From assembly GCA_030068075.1 (NCBI GenBank), contig CM057835.1, forward strand, positions 40,108,715 through 40,172,714: DNA of 64,000 nucleotides, in the 5' to 3' direction. Position numbers and translations under genes: made by a program. The stretch is from Paguma larvata. Its lineage: Eukaryota; Chordata; Mammalia; Carnivora; Viverridae. The notes beneath the pieces were generated by a model, which ran no database searches, was not told where the DNA came from, and saw only the letters and a list, made by a program, of their open reading frames with translations. Of the stretch, positions 1-13,000 are shown piece after piece. Within the stretch, counting starts at the first letter, position 1. Each line of letters begins with the position of its first letter.

Positions 1-967
1 GGGCTAGGATATCCTGCATGTAATGTGTAAGTAATTAGGATGAATGGAGTGATTTTAAAGAGAGTTGGTCGTTGCTCTCAAATAGTGATATTCAAGGAAC
101 AAAATAGATGGCCTCGTGAGTAACAAAACAAGAATACAATAAAAAAATTATATGCCAGCTATTCCTTTATTCTCTAACTTTTATGAGGTCAGTGTACACT
201 CTGCTAAATTCTTGGTGACACCTCGAAGACCAAACCACAGTGGACAGACGATGACGGGGAGTAAACACAGAGAGGTGGCTGCTGTGACTGGAGCGTCAGC
301 TCTCCTGCTGAACTGTGGTGCTGTCTGAGGCAGACAACACCTAAACGCTGAGATAGGGAGATAAGGTCTGATGGCTGTGATTACGCATGCATGTGTCCCC
401 TGATTTGCCAAAACGGCAGCTGAGGAGGCATCACTTCCATGTATGGAGTTTGTGCACCATTTCTGTTTGTACCTAGGGGCAAGACAGGTTAATAAGGCCA
501 AGAAGAAGGAGGGGAGGACGTGGGAGTGGGTAATAACCGGGGAGCATCGACCTGGGGGGAAAAGGAGGAGGGTTGAGGATGGAGGGTGTTCCCTCTTGCT
601 TCTGCCTATGTGTCAAGTGGTAGGAGAAATTTTGAAAGCTGTGAGGAGGAGCTAGTGCCTGGGCTTTGGGGTGTTTTGTACCCCACCCTCCCCACTTGTA
701 GGAAAACCTCTTTACATTCAGAGGTAATTGAATTGGAAGGAGGAAGACGGAGCTGGAAATCAGAGGAAAGCAATTCTCCTGCTGCTCCATCTCCTGTCTT
801 TTATCACTTGCCTCCTGATTCTCCTCCAAACCTAGCTTGGCAGTGCCAAGTGGCAGCAGAAACACCCTGCACAATTGCCAGCTGTTGGGAATCTGCTTAA
901 GCCACTCTGTGCCTCCCAAGCTGTCCTATTATCCAGCCACCATCCCTGACCATTGGGACCACTTCTG
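1..967 (+). promoter_or_regulatory. Upstream region and probable promoter of DSC1
   Basis: Sequence before the DSC1 start codon. It is not CpG rich, unlike the DSC2 5' end. I see no convincing TATA box at a usual distance; TCTTTTATC near 796 is the closest. No SINE lies here. The first coding exon of human DSC1 has a short 5' UTR, so the start site is probably within a few hundred bases of 968. Placement is inferred from position only. Confidence 0.35.
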
Positions 968-1030
968 ATGGCTGTGGCCTCTGCTGCTCCAGGGAGCATC
1001 TTCCGTAAGCAGCTCCTTTTCTGTCTCCTG
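968..1030 (+). CDS. DSC1: DSC1 exon 1: start codon and signal peptide core
   Basis: Encodes the first 21 residues, beginning [12 protein letters not shown] and running into a leucine-rich stretch, close to the known DSC1 N terminus. The donor GTGAGT follows at 1031. The exon ends in phase 0. The start context has C at -3 and G at +4, so it is moderate. No splice site upstream is needed, because the ATG lies in this exon as in other desmocollins. Confidence 0.93.
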
Positions 1031-4000
1031 GTGAGTAACAACCAAAGGATTAAGGAATGCATGCATGTTACTACGTGCTTCTTCCCTCCAGTTTGGGCTT
1101 GAAAGAGAGCAGGGGTGGCAGTGGAAGGCTGAGAAGATAGACTGAGAAAACAAAAACAGATCTGAGAAAAACCCAAGGAAGATCTGAGAGACTTGTGACG
1201 CGGGATAGCAGGTGTTTTATTTATTCTTCACATGCCCACTGCCAGCATTTTGAAATTTCTCGAGTGAATCCCCTGTTCAGTCTTCCTGTGGTGTTTTCCT
1301 AAGGAGCACTGCAATGAATTCATTCCTTGGGCATTTGTCCCAGAAGGTTCTGAGGTTTCTTCTCACTACAAGTGATTAAATGAGCTGTAGTTGTTTGTCA
1401 TGCTTAGTTCCACTGAGCTGCAAGAGGAGAAGGAAGTCTGGGTAGGGACACAAATTATCCAGGACTTTCATTTTACCCACCAGAAACTAAAAGAAGTGCA
1501 GAACTCCTAGTTCAAGCAAGGGGTTTAACCTGAGAAAAACAATGAAGAAAAATGTGACAGCCATTGAAAAAAATCCATGAACTTGGCTTCCATTTGGGTT
1601 TGTCATAGCTTTGTAAGTGTGTACTCAGGTGTTATTTTGTCTTTGGTGGGGATGAGGGAGAGGAGACTTGTCCCGTATCTCCATCTGGCATTTCTGAGCT
1701 GTACATTTTCTTTCCTTCTCTCTCCGTTTTAGCTTCAAAATTTATTTTCAGAATTTAAAGATTTTATTGTATGGGGATAAACATTTTCTCCATATAAATT
1801 TGTGATGCAAGGTCGATGGTCAAATTCTCATTCTGTAACTGCCCGAGGGAGACAACAACAACAATGTCAGAGACCACTTGAGTTAGAATTAGGTAAAATT
1901 CAGTGAAAGATTTCTGAGGGACTCATTCAGATTTCTTTTGCTTCTGGTCTCTTCTGTGTCCAGTATCCTCTGGATCATCTCTTGCCCGTCCATCCTTTTT
2001 TTTTTTTTTTTTTAATGTTTATTTTTGAGAGAGAGAAAGACAGGGCATGATCAGGGGAGGGGCAGAGAGAAAGGGAGACACAGAATCTGAAGCAGGCTCC
2101 AGGCTCTGAGCTGTCAGCACAGAGCCCAATGCAGCGCTCAAACTCACGAACTGCGAGATCATGACCTGAGCTGAAGTTGGATGCTTGACTGACTGAGCCA
2201 CCCAGGCGCCCCTTGCCCATCCATCCTTAATCCCCATAACAACTAAAAGGGTGTCTGACCCCAGCTCCCTGTAAATCATTAAGCTGCTAATTTAACTTGA
2301 AGACTGGATTGGTACTTCTGGTGACCTCCATTGGCTCTGCCTACAGAGGCAGAAGCAAACAAGTGGGGATCATAGGGCAGGAAGGAAAGAAGATAGTTGT
2401 GGGAGTAAGGATGTGGTTATATCCTATGAGAATATGTGTGTATATATATATATAGGCTATATTTGTGTATACATATAAACACATACATATACATATACAG
2501 ATGTGTGCACATGTATACATATTTTGCCAATTACAAAATACTCTTTCTATATCATATATTTAGATTATTACTAATAGAATTCCTTACGTTCCAAAAGTTC
2601 TTGAGATATAATGTAGTTTATTCCTTCACATTAGAGATAAGTATATTAAAAAGTCAAATAAATAAGAATGTCTTATGTTTAAATACCTACCATGTGTTAG
2701 GTACTGAGTTTCTAACAGAGAACAAGGCAGGTGTGATTTTTCCCCTTAAGTAGCTTACAAGCTCTTGGAAGAGAGGCCTGGAAACAGAAAGATCATTACA
2801 TGACTATATGATTAGCCTACTGCTACATTCCAGGAAGGAATATGTGTAAAAACATAACAGTGATGCTAAAAAAAAATAAATAATCTAATTAATTAATTAA
2901 CTAAACTGAGTACAAACATGACTTTTTATTTTCCAGTTTTTGGTTTTATTTGCCTAACAGAGTTTTTGTAAAACTACAAACTATTTAAATAGGCTGATGC
3001 AATATATCCACGTATGGGTGATAATGCCCTCTTTCTCTCTCCCAAATAATAGGCCCCATAGCTAGAAATATGTCCTCAGAAAAAAAAATCATAATAATAT
3101 TGAGCTATTTCTGGGAAATCTAGCTCTGCTCCTTCTTGTATTTAAACAATCAAAACAAGCAGTCATTTCGATAAACAAAAGAGAAGGCAATAAATACAAA
3201 ATGCGAAGAAAAAGAAACAAAACTATATTTGAACCTGACAATACTTTTAAACTAATAACTTTCCCCCCGCCCCAGGTGGTCTGTCTTCTTTCCTTTGACT
3301 ACCTAGCTTCTTAAAGCAATAGCTGCGTCTTGAATTTAATTACAGATCTTTACCCTGTTGAAAGCTACTCTCTGTATTCTGAATTATATTTCTTTTTAGT
3401 TTTTTGGTTTGAGATCATTTAAACTTTGACATTTATGGCAAGCCAGTCCCAGGAGCAACCTGAGATGAATGAATATTTGTGGGTGCTGTTGTTTACAAGG
3501 GTAAAAAAAATCCTCAAATGGTTTCTAGCCTTAATCAACTCTAACTTCAAATTGTGTGGGTCTGTGGAAATAATTTGTGTATAAATATTTGATTATTAAA
3601 TTCTGAAATTAAGTACTTTCTTCATGCTAAGAAATCACAGTAACATTTATGATTGGCCTTAGAGATGATAACTTTTATATAAAATCAATGGTTTGTAAGC
3701 CACTTTTTAAAAATGGTACAATATGATTTGGGTTCTAAGAACTACTATTCACTCTAATTTTTCATTGATACTGAATGACTGTGGTGCCCCTAAAGCCATT
3801 TCCTTTGCTCTTCCCATTTAAAATGTATATGAAAAATGCTGAAGGACTAGAAGATAAATTTGTTTCTGAAATTGACATTATTTTTTATCAATAAGACAAA
3901 ACTGTAACATGAAAGTTTGTGATCACATATAATTCCTGCTTTTTTTTTCTTTTTTCTTTTTTGAGGTTTTAATATTATCTTGCGATGCTTGTCAGAAAAT

Positions 4001-7000
4001 TTCTCTTCAAGTTCCTTCTCATCTTCAGGCTGAAACACTTGTAGGCAAAGGTGAGAAACGGTATTGAAAATTTCATAGTTTTCACTGCTACATTTAGCTT
4101 CAGGGTGCTCTAGTAAACTTTCGGACAAAGCCATATATCAGCTACTTGGCATTAAAATTCAACATAAATGAAAGATGGACTACTCTTTTTTGGTAGTGGT
4201 TAGAAACAATTAAAGTACAAGTTAGTTGTATACTTTTCTTCCCAGAAAAGTTAGCAAACATCAAAGCTCTAAATTAGCTTAGTTGAAACAAATAAAGGCA
4301 CCTAAACCAAAAGCATGTCCTAATCCATATCAGCTAATCTGCTGCCAAAATTCCAAAGCCAGTTGTTCTTTAATTGATTAGATATAAAAAAAAAAGTGTC
4401 AAAATTTAAAAGCCTCCATATAATATTTGTGCTGGAGGTTGATTATAATGAACAAATACTCACAAGAATTTGTGATCGGTGCTCTATGACGCAGAATAGC
4501 TTGTGCAACAAATCTCACTATCACAGCCATCCCTAAAGTGTAGGTTGGTTGGTCCAAGTTCAAGGCTTACATTCCTTTCATCAAGGCTTTTCACTGGCCT
4601 TAAGTTTACACCTTCAATACAGAAGTGGTATCCTTTCCAAGACAGACATCGCTTTGCCCAGTGCTTTGAGCTTTTAAATGAATCCACTGCCTTATACCTT
4701 CTAAAAATACTTAAAAAGATATACAATCTATACTTTATAGACACATAGCAAATATGCTAAATATGTTAAACATGAACCTGTAAAGGAAATATTTTGATAA
4801 CAACCACAATATATACTATTACTTAAGTATAGACTAGTTTTCTTACTTTTTGCAAGATAGTTTTAACTACCAAAGATTATTGCAAACAAGTTCCAAATTT
4901 ACTGATATCATGCAGTTATACTACATATAAAATGATAAATTTGTGTATGTATATATATACACATATATATATGCATATATATATGTATATATATGTACAT
5001 ATATATATATATGTACAAACTCATAAATAAGAGTTAAAGTGGAAACAATAAATCCAGGTACACTAAGAAAATATTTTATATCCTTTCACAAATTAATTTA
5101 TGGATGAAAATACTAGAAACTATGACTCCATTTATTTAACTATTTAATTTCCAGGGCCCCTAAATTTTTTGATAGTAGGTACTCAACAAATTCCAAGCGT
5201 AACCTCCCTCTTTCTGCTTCTCAGGCCCTAACTCACAGTTGCCATTCCTGTAAAACTTGTTCTATTCCTGTTTTATTTTACAAATTATTGTGAATTTCTT
5301 CCCTGCAGTGAATCCAAAAGAATGCTTCAAGTCAGCCAGCCTAATCCTGTCAAGTGATCCAGACTTCAGAATTCTAGAAGATGGCTCCATCTACACAACA
5401 CGTGACCTCATTTTGTCTTCTGAAAGGAAGAGCTTTTACATTTCTCTTTCGGATGACCAGAGACGGGAACAGAAAGAGATAGAAATTGTACTGGATGTGA
5501 GAGGAAAGAAGGTATAGAAGCCAAGACTTGAGCATAATAATCTGCTTTATGAGAGCTCTTCCATGTTAAAGATTTCCTTCCACGTTAAAATCATTATTCT
5601 TGAATGCTCGCTTGTTAGTTTATTCTACTTCTAATTAACTTATGTAAAGACTAGACTGTTTTAAGGTGTGGTAGAGCTATTTGCAAAATGGTGTAAAAAT
5701 GAATAGCTCAGGAGCCAGGGAGCAAAGTCAGAATATCAAAGATTTCAGATAGTGGTTTGAGGTGTGGCTCTAAGTGCAACCAACCTGAAGAGCAGGCAGG
5801 GGTGAGTCTAAAATTCAGTGGAAATGGATTCAGGGTGGAGGTGTGGCCCTCTGCCCTGAGTGACTTTCTCCCAAGTGACTATGGGTTTCAGTCTCTTTAA
5901 AGAGACTGTCTAAAGCTTGCTCCCAATTTAATAGAAAATTTCCCGAGGTTCCTTTCCTCCAGTCCACCAGACTTGTTTGAATGTTCTGGCTCTAGGCTCA
6001 TTTTCTTGAAGTGAGTAGTAGTGATCAAGGAGTGGGAAAGGAGAAGTTACTGAAATTCACATAAATCTCACTTTAACCAAATTCTGCCCAGCGAATTGGA
6101 TTTTATGAAATAATGTATTAATCAGTGATTTGATTTATGAGAGACTCCCCTAGCTAAATTCCTTTGGATTATAAGAATTCTTCACCAAATTTAGAATATG
6201 CTTACATATTAGTATGCATTACATATATTACAAATTTAGGAAAAGGCTTGGAAAACATTATTTTATATTGGAGAGTTTTCACATCACATAAAATAAAACA
6301 TACTTGAACAAATGCTGACCTCTGTCTCCGTATACAAATGTTTTGCACCATAGTTAGTGTTTTAACAAATGTTGGTTGTACCACTCCTAATGGAATAAAA
6401 TTAATTTTTAGATTTTATTAACAGATTACTTATTTTTAGGGAGTTTATACTTCTCAAGATGACATCTTTCACAGATGCCTTACAAAGTTCACCTCATTAA
6501 ATCAGGTGAAATTGGTTCGTGTGTGTGTGTGTATGAATCTTATTAATTCAAAACGGAAATGGTGTGGGTATTACCCATGGTCTTGCTATGACAGCCCTTA
6601 CTTATTTTCCTCATGTTAATATACATGTGACAGTCAGTGACAGGCAGTGCTGTATTTCTTCATGTCCCATCGCATGCAGGTTCCCAAGAAGAGACACACC
6701 AAAGACCCAATTCTCAAGCGCAGCAAGAGACGATGGGCCCCCATTCCCTGCTCCCTGATGGAGAACTCATTAGGCCCATTTCCGCAACATGTTCAGCAGG
6801 TACATTTTACCTCGTCTGACTTTATAAGTAGAGGCTTTGCTTGTTTATTTTTAAAACTTTCCATTTGAATTGAATCAAGACTTTAACCTGTTTTTACTAA
6901 TCGGGATCATCTATCCACCAGGACTGGAAAAGAATCCGTGTGTTCTGTCGCTTTCCTCCAGAAATCCTATTTCACATTTAGAAACAAGTTTCACTTACTG

Positions 7001-10000
7001 AGTTTTTGATGCTCTTAGGTCAATATCCAGATTCTCCTGAATACTCTACAAGAATTAGCATTCTTGGACAGAGGGCACGTCTACAGATTTTGCAGAATGC
7101 AACTGTCCCTTTAATTAATACTTATCCAGGGTGCATGGCTGGCTCAGTGGGCAGGACATGTGACTCTTGATCTTGCGGTTGTGACTTCAAGCCCCACGTT
7201 GTATGTAGAGATTACTTAAAAATAGAGTCTTTAAATAAATAAGTAAGTAAGTAAATAAATAAATAAATAAATAAATAAATGACAGTTCTCTGCACAGAAA
7301 AGACCGGTATTTTTTTTTACCAAAAAGGCGGCATCACTGCCAGGTAGCCAGAATGTAAAAATAGACCAGTTTCGAAATTATGAATTAATTGTGGGAAGAA
7401 AGTTGCATTCTTTCCATTTTTCTAATCAGAAAAGTTTCCATTCCAAATAACTCAAACCACTGAAATTGTTACTATACTTTATATATGAATAATAATTGAG
7501 TAGGAATGTAAAGGTATAACTCCAAGATTTTCTGTAAATATGCAGGTAACTCAAAGGAACTTGGGATCCAATAGATGATTGAGTTTGTAGCTCTGCACAT
7601 TGCAGAAGATGAATAAGAAGTTAAAAAAATACGGGAGATGATGAGAAAGGAAGCAGGAGAAAGAAGGAATAGGCGAATAGGAAAGGAAGTTCTAAAAATT
7701 GAAATAGCGCAACGTATTAGGTTGAAGATATTTCTCATAGTATATTTGTTCTTTTCCTAAATTGTCACTTATTGTTATAGGTCCAATCTGATGCTGCACA
7801 GAACTACACCATCTTTTACTCCATAAGTGGACCAGGCGTGGACAAAGAGCCCTTCAATTTGTTCTACATAGAGAAGGACACGGGAGATATCTTTTGTACA
7901 CGAAGCATAGACCGTGAGCAATACGAACAGTTTCCGGTAAGATTATTGGATTGTTTATTCAGAATTATATTTTAAATTACTGTATTAATATTTTCAATGC
8001 TGCTTATTTACATATTAGAAGAATCAATTATTTGACTTAAATATTTAAGTATTATTAATATCTAATATAAATTTCAAATTTCTATTAGTACCATCGATGA
8101 AGAAAGAAAATGGATACCATAAGGGAAGGAAAGGGGAGAAAAGCTATAGAAAATGTAATGACAGGGGTGCCTGGATGACTTAGTCGATTAAGTGTTAGAC
8201 TTTTGATTTCTGCTCAGGTCATTATATCACATAAATAAACTTAAAAATTTTTTAATGTAATGACAGAATTTTAAGTGACAGGCTTTGAACTATAGACTCT
8301 TGGGACAATAACAGTAAATTTTATTGCGTTTGAATTTCCCTATTATAATAGTTCAATTAATAATAATAATTAATAATTAATTAATAATTAATAATATATA
8401 ATTAATATGTAATTAATTATATATTATCAATAATTAATAATATATATATATAATAGTTCAATTATTCACAACCCAACTGTACATTATAAATCACATGAGA
8501 ATTTTCTAAAAACTACTGATGCTTGGGGCACTTTCCAGAAATTCTGATTTAATTGTTCTGGGATGCGGCCCAGGCAATTAAAAATTTGAAGTTACCCCAT
8601 ATAATTATAAACATATCCTAAGATTGAGATTCACTGTTTTAACCTCTTGAATAATATCGTGCTTCTTTTCTTTTCTTCTCTGGGACCTTTGAGAACCTTT
8701 GATATTATTTCACTTCTTTGGTAATCAAGAATAAGTTTACCAGTTCCTCTTAGTCTATCTCATTTGACCCGAAGAAAGATTTTAGCTCTTCTGAAAATTA
8801 AATCTTTTTTTGTTCTCTTTCAAACTTTACACATTTCCCTATGTTCTGATGTCTAATCTGACATACAGGAGAAATTCACAGTGAGTTTCAGGGAGTTGTT
8901 GAATTAAATTGTTTAAGCTTTTGGATATTTGAATTATGAGTATAATGAAAGAACTCGTTGCTAAAGGAGTACATAAAAGGGAAAATGATCTCATACTTGG
9001 GCAGTCAAGACAGTAAGTAACATCTTAGCAGATATCTGAAGCATAAGTAGGAAGTGGTAGCCCCATTAGGCAGCCATGAAAGAAGTTAATGATTGGGGGT
9101 GCGGTGGAGTAGAGGGTGGAGACCCTATCCTAAAGATGTGTAAGGTGGTGAAAATTTTAGAACAATACAAACATCCTACTTTAGGGATTTCATAATTAAA
9201 TTAAATGATTGGATTAAAATCACATATTTTCTTTATAATTTTATGCTCCCACCACAATTCTCTGAATAAACATATTTACTCATAATAATACCAAATTGTT
9301 ACTTTAAAAAAGAGCTTCTGTATGGAGCACCTGGCTGACTCAGTCAGTGGAGTGTGCCACTCTTGATCTAAGGATTGAGTTTGAGCCCCACGTTGGGTGT
9401 AGAAATTACTTAAAAATAAAATCTTAAAAAATAGCTTACATAGATGCTTACAGGAAAGGTATGTTAAGCATTATTGCAAACATTTTGATCTATCTAGAAA
9501 CCAAATAAATAATTGATAAATAGATAGATATAGAGGTATGTATGTGTGTGGGGAAGGGGGGTTGAGTATAAATATGTGAATTCTCTGCCTCTTTTATAGC
9601 TCCTTCACAAGAAGAAAAAACCTAACACTGGTAGTCTCTCTTGAGGAGAAATACAAAGCTGCATACTCTGTATGCTACAACATACATTTCATTTCTTTAT
9701 CCTGTGATAACTTTCTGTTTTTGGATTTTTGGATTTGGAGGTCTTCAGCTGCTTCCCACTGGATCATTGGCAGAGAAAAGGAGGAGGGAGTAGTTTAACC
9801 TTAAAAATAAGTTACATTGGAATGCTTCACTGGCTCAAGTTGGTAGAGCATATGACTCTTGATCTCAGGGTTATGAGTTTGAGCCCCACATTGAGTGCAG
9901 AGATTACTTATAAAAAAGTTACTTTGCTATTTTTAAACATCTTTTAAAGGATAAAGGAATAAAATAATTTGGAGTTCATGCTTAAAGTGGCTTTTGGTTA

Positions 10001-13000
10001 ATTTTTACTTCAGAATTACCCATGTTTCTCTAGTTCTGATTAACATACTTAGATTGAATTGATATTAAGAAATACCACTTGCGGGGCACCTGGGTGGCTC
10101 AGTTGGTTAGGCGGCTGACTTCAGCTCAGGTCATGATCTCGCGGTCTGTGAGTTCGAGCCCCACGTCGGGCTCTGTGCTGACAGCTCAGAGCCTGGAGCC
10201 TGCTTCAGATTCTGTATCTCCCTCTCTCTCTCTGCCCTTTCCCTGCTCACGCTCTGTCTCTATGTCTCTCAAAAATAAATAAAAGTTAAAAAAATTAAAA
10301 AAAAAAAGAAATACCACTTGCAAATTTAGTAAGATTCATAAAAGGAAGTATAACAGATACATGTAAACATGATGCATGTTCCGAAATCACTTGAGGCAAT
10401 ATAGAATGGAAGCTTTCTGTATCAATATAAAGGTGCAAAATAATATGTCTTCGCTTTCCTATTCAATCAATTTCACTTATTGCTTTATATTGGAAAGCTT
10501 ATTTCTTTGGAAATTGGTAGATCTTCAGTATCTGCCACTTTTTCGTTTAGCCGTGGACAGGTCACAACCTTCAAGAATCTGTTTCCTTCTCTGTTTTATG
10601 GGCTGTTAATAGTTGTCTTACTTACCTCAAAGCTGTTGCAATCATTAAATGTCATAATATTGGTGAAATCAATATATAAATTGTAAAGCTCTTTAAAAAT
10701 TCTAGTGGCAGATCAGACAATACACATGTTACAGGATTCTGTCTTCAAAGTAGGATTTTGATGAGATTTCCCAATTTTTTGCATTTGTATAGCCTATATA
10801 TAAATGTTATGTGTTAACCAGTTATTATTACTTGAAATAATTCAATTTTCTTGATTATTGAGAACAAGTAACCATGAGTCTAATTCAATACATATCCTTA
10901 TTGTGCTCCTGTTCTCTCTCTTGCCACATGCTATCTTGTTTAATCTTGGCTTGTAAATATATTTCTGGATAAGTCACACCATTATTATAGTTTGAGGAGT
11001 ATCTTAAACCATTAAATTCATATTTCTTCATGTGAATGAAGGCCATTTTTTCCAAGTTTTTCAAAAATAGTTGTATAAAAAGAGGATTTTCTTCAATAAT
11101 TCCAAATTATTTTATGAAAGAAAACAGTTACAAACACTTTTCTCTTTGAGTTTTGAGAAGAATCTGTATCTTTTGTAAATACATAGGGAAAACTTGGTTT
11201 CAGTCTAATCCCTTACCTATCCAACCAGAGTCTTATTATCTTGCAACGTGTGTTTCTTTTCCAGACACACAGGTCTACCCCTTGTCTTTATATGTATGTT
11301 GCAAATCACATTCTGCACCCACTCAGCTTTGGTGCCACTGCTCTCTCCATACCTCTGCCCAGTCGCCATTAGATATATTTCATTACAAGGTCAAACTCAA
11401 GTCCCCACTCCTGTTGGCAACTGCATCTTCTCAAAGATAAAAGGAATTTCAGCAAATTGCAGTGGGAAAGGGCTAAAATGAGAAGAGATTCTCCAAACGA
11501 CAGAAGAATTCAAGGGAGAAACAATATATCAAAAACACACCTGAAATGTAAATAATACTCTTCTAATTCAGCTAAAAATGTGACTAATTTTAAAGTATAA
11601 TATTCTATATTATACTTCTTTTAAAGAACATTCATACACTTGAATGTATATGATTATTGCTTTCAGTATAAAATAATGGGAACTAAACTGTAAAACCATT
11701 ACTGTTACTGAGTTTTTGAAACTGTTGCTTTAATGACTAAATAAGAAAGTATACAATTAATTTTTTCTATTATAGGAGTATAAATGGTTTCTCCTAGGGA
11801 GCGAGGCTGTGCTTTAAAGTTTAGCTGCATTCTTAATCTGAATTATCCTCTCTACAATAATGATTTCAGTTTTGATTTATTTTGGAGATACTTAGCTCAT
11901 CATGGGTGAAAAAACAAAACCAGATACCCAAAATAGTACCTGGGATTTTCCCTTTTCCTCTCTCTCTGCCCCTCCCCTGCTCATGTGTGTGTGCTTTCTC
12001 CTGTCTCTGCTTTCAAAATGAACAGAGTAAAAAAAAAATTTAAGGATTTATAAAAAGATAATGGATGCCAGAGACACCGAAATGCCATAAACCCTAGAAC
12101 TTGGCAACTGACTAATCAAGCTATTAAAAAACAGGGAGGGATTAGATGTCTGGAATTTTAATCCTGGTTCATTTTGGAAGATGGTTACAGTAGGACAATC
12201 AGAAAGAACTGATTGTGCCAAAGAACTGAATTAATATAGAATTTACCTTGGGCACATTTAGTTGTTGCTGTCAGTGAAGAAAATCTATTTAATTCAACAA
12301 CTATTTATTGAACATTTATTATGCATAAATCATATAAGGAGTGTAAAGAAATAAATTGATGATGTTTACAAGGAAAAGGCACTAACTAAATCCTGGCTTT
12401 GGGGCCAAGATATATCATTTTGAGATTGAGCTTGAAATATGTATATGATTTTATTGGCAATGTTATTACATAACAAATATATATGATAGAAAACTGAGAA
12501 AATGCTGGTAAGTAAAGAATTCATAACTGAATCACTGAAGATAGTTGATATCTGTTTATACGCCTATGCAAATCTGCAAATACATGGAATCTTGTTTTTT
12601 CTAAACTTAAAAATAATACTCGTCATTAGCGTAACTAGGGGAAATTTGCATGCATGCTAACAAGCAGAGGGCCTGTGATTGATTCAGGGAGCAGAGTAGC
12701 CTCCTTCAGCTGGGGCACGTGGTACCTGGTGAGAAAATGTGAACACTGCAGGAGGATCCAAGCCGCGTGGAAGCATCGCTGGAGTTCTTAGCTACCTATT
12801 CTTTTGTGGAGGACTCTTTAAACAGCACGCGTTTCCCCAACGGCTAGGCCTAATTTTGTGTATCACTTGTCACTTGAGAAGGAGCTCATGGCGTCTGTCT
12901 ACCTTTCAGCTCTATGCCTACGCGACCACTGCGGACGGCTACGCACCAGAGTACCCGCTCCCCTTGCTGTTCAAAGTCGAAGATGATAACGATAATGCTC

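Noticed and set aside
10083..10160. tRNA-like heads of the SINEs as tRNA genes
   Set aside because: They carry A/B-box-like text but belong to full SINE elements with tails and target-site copies. No independent tRNA fold was seen.
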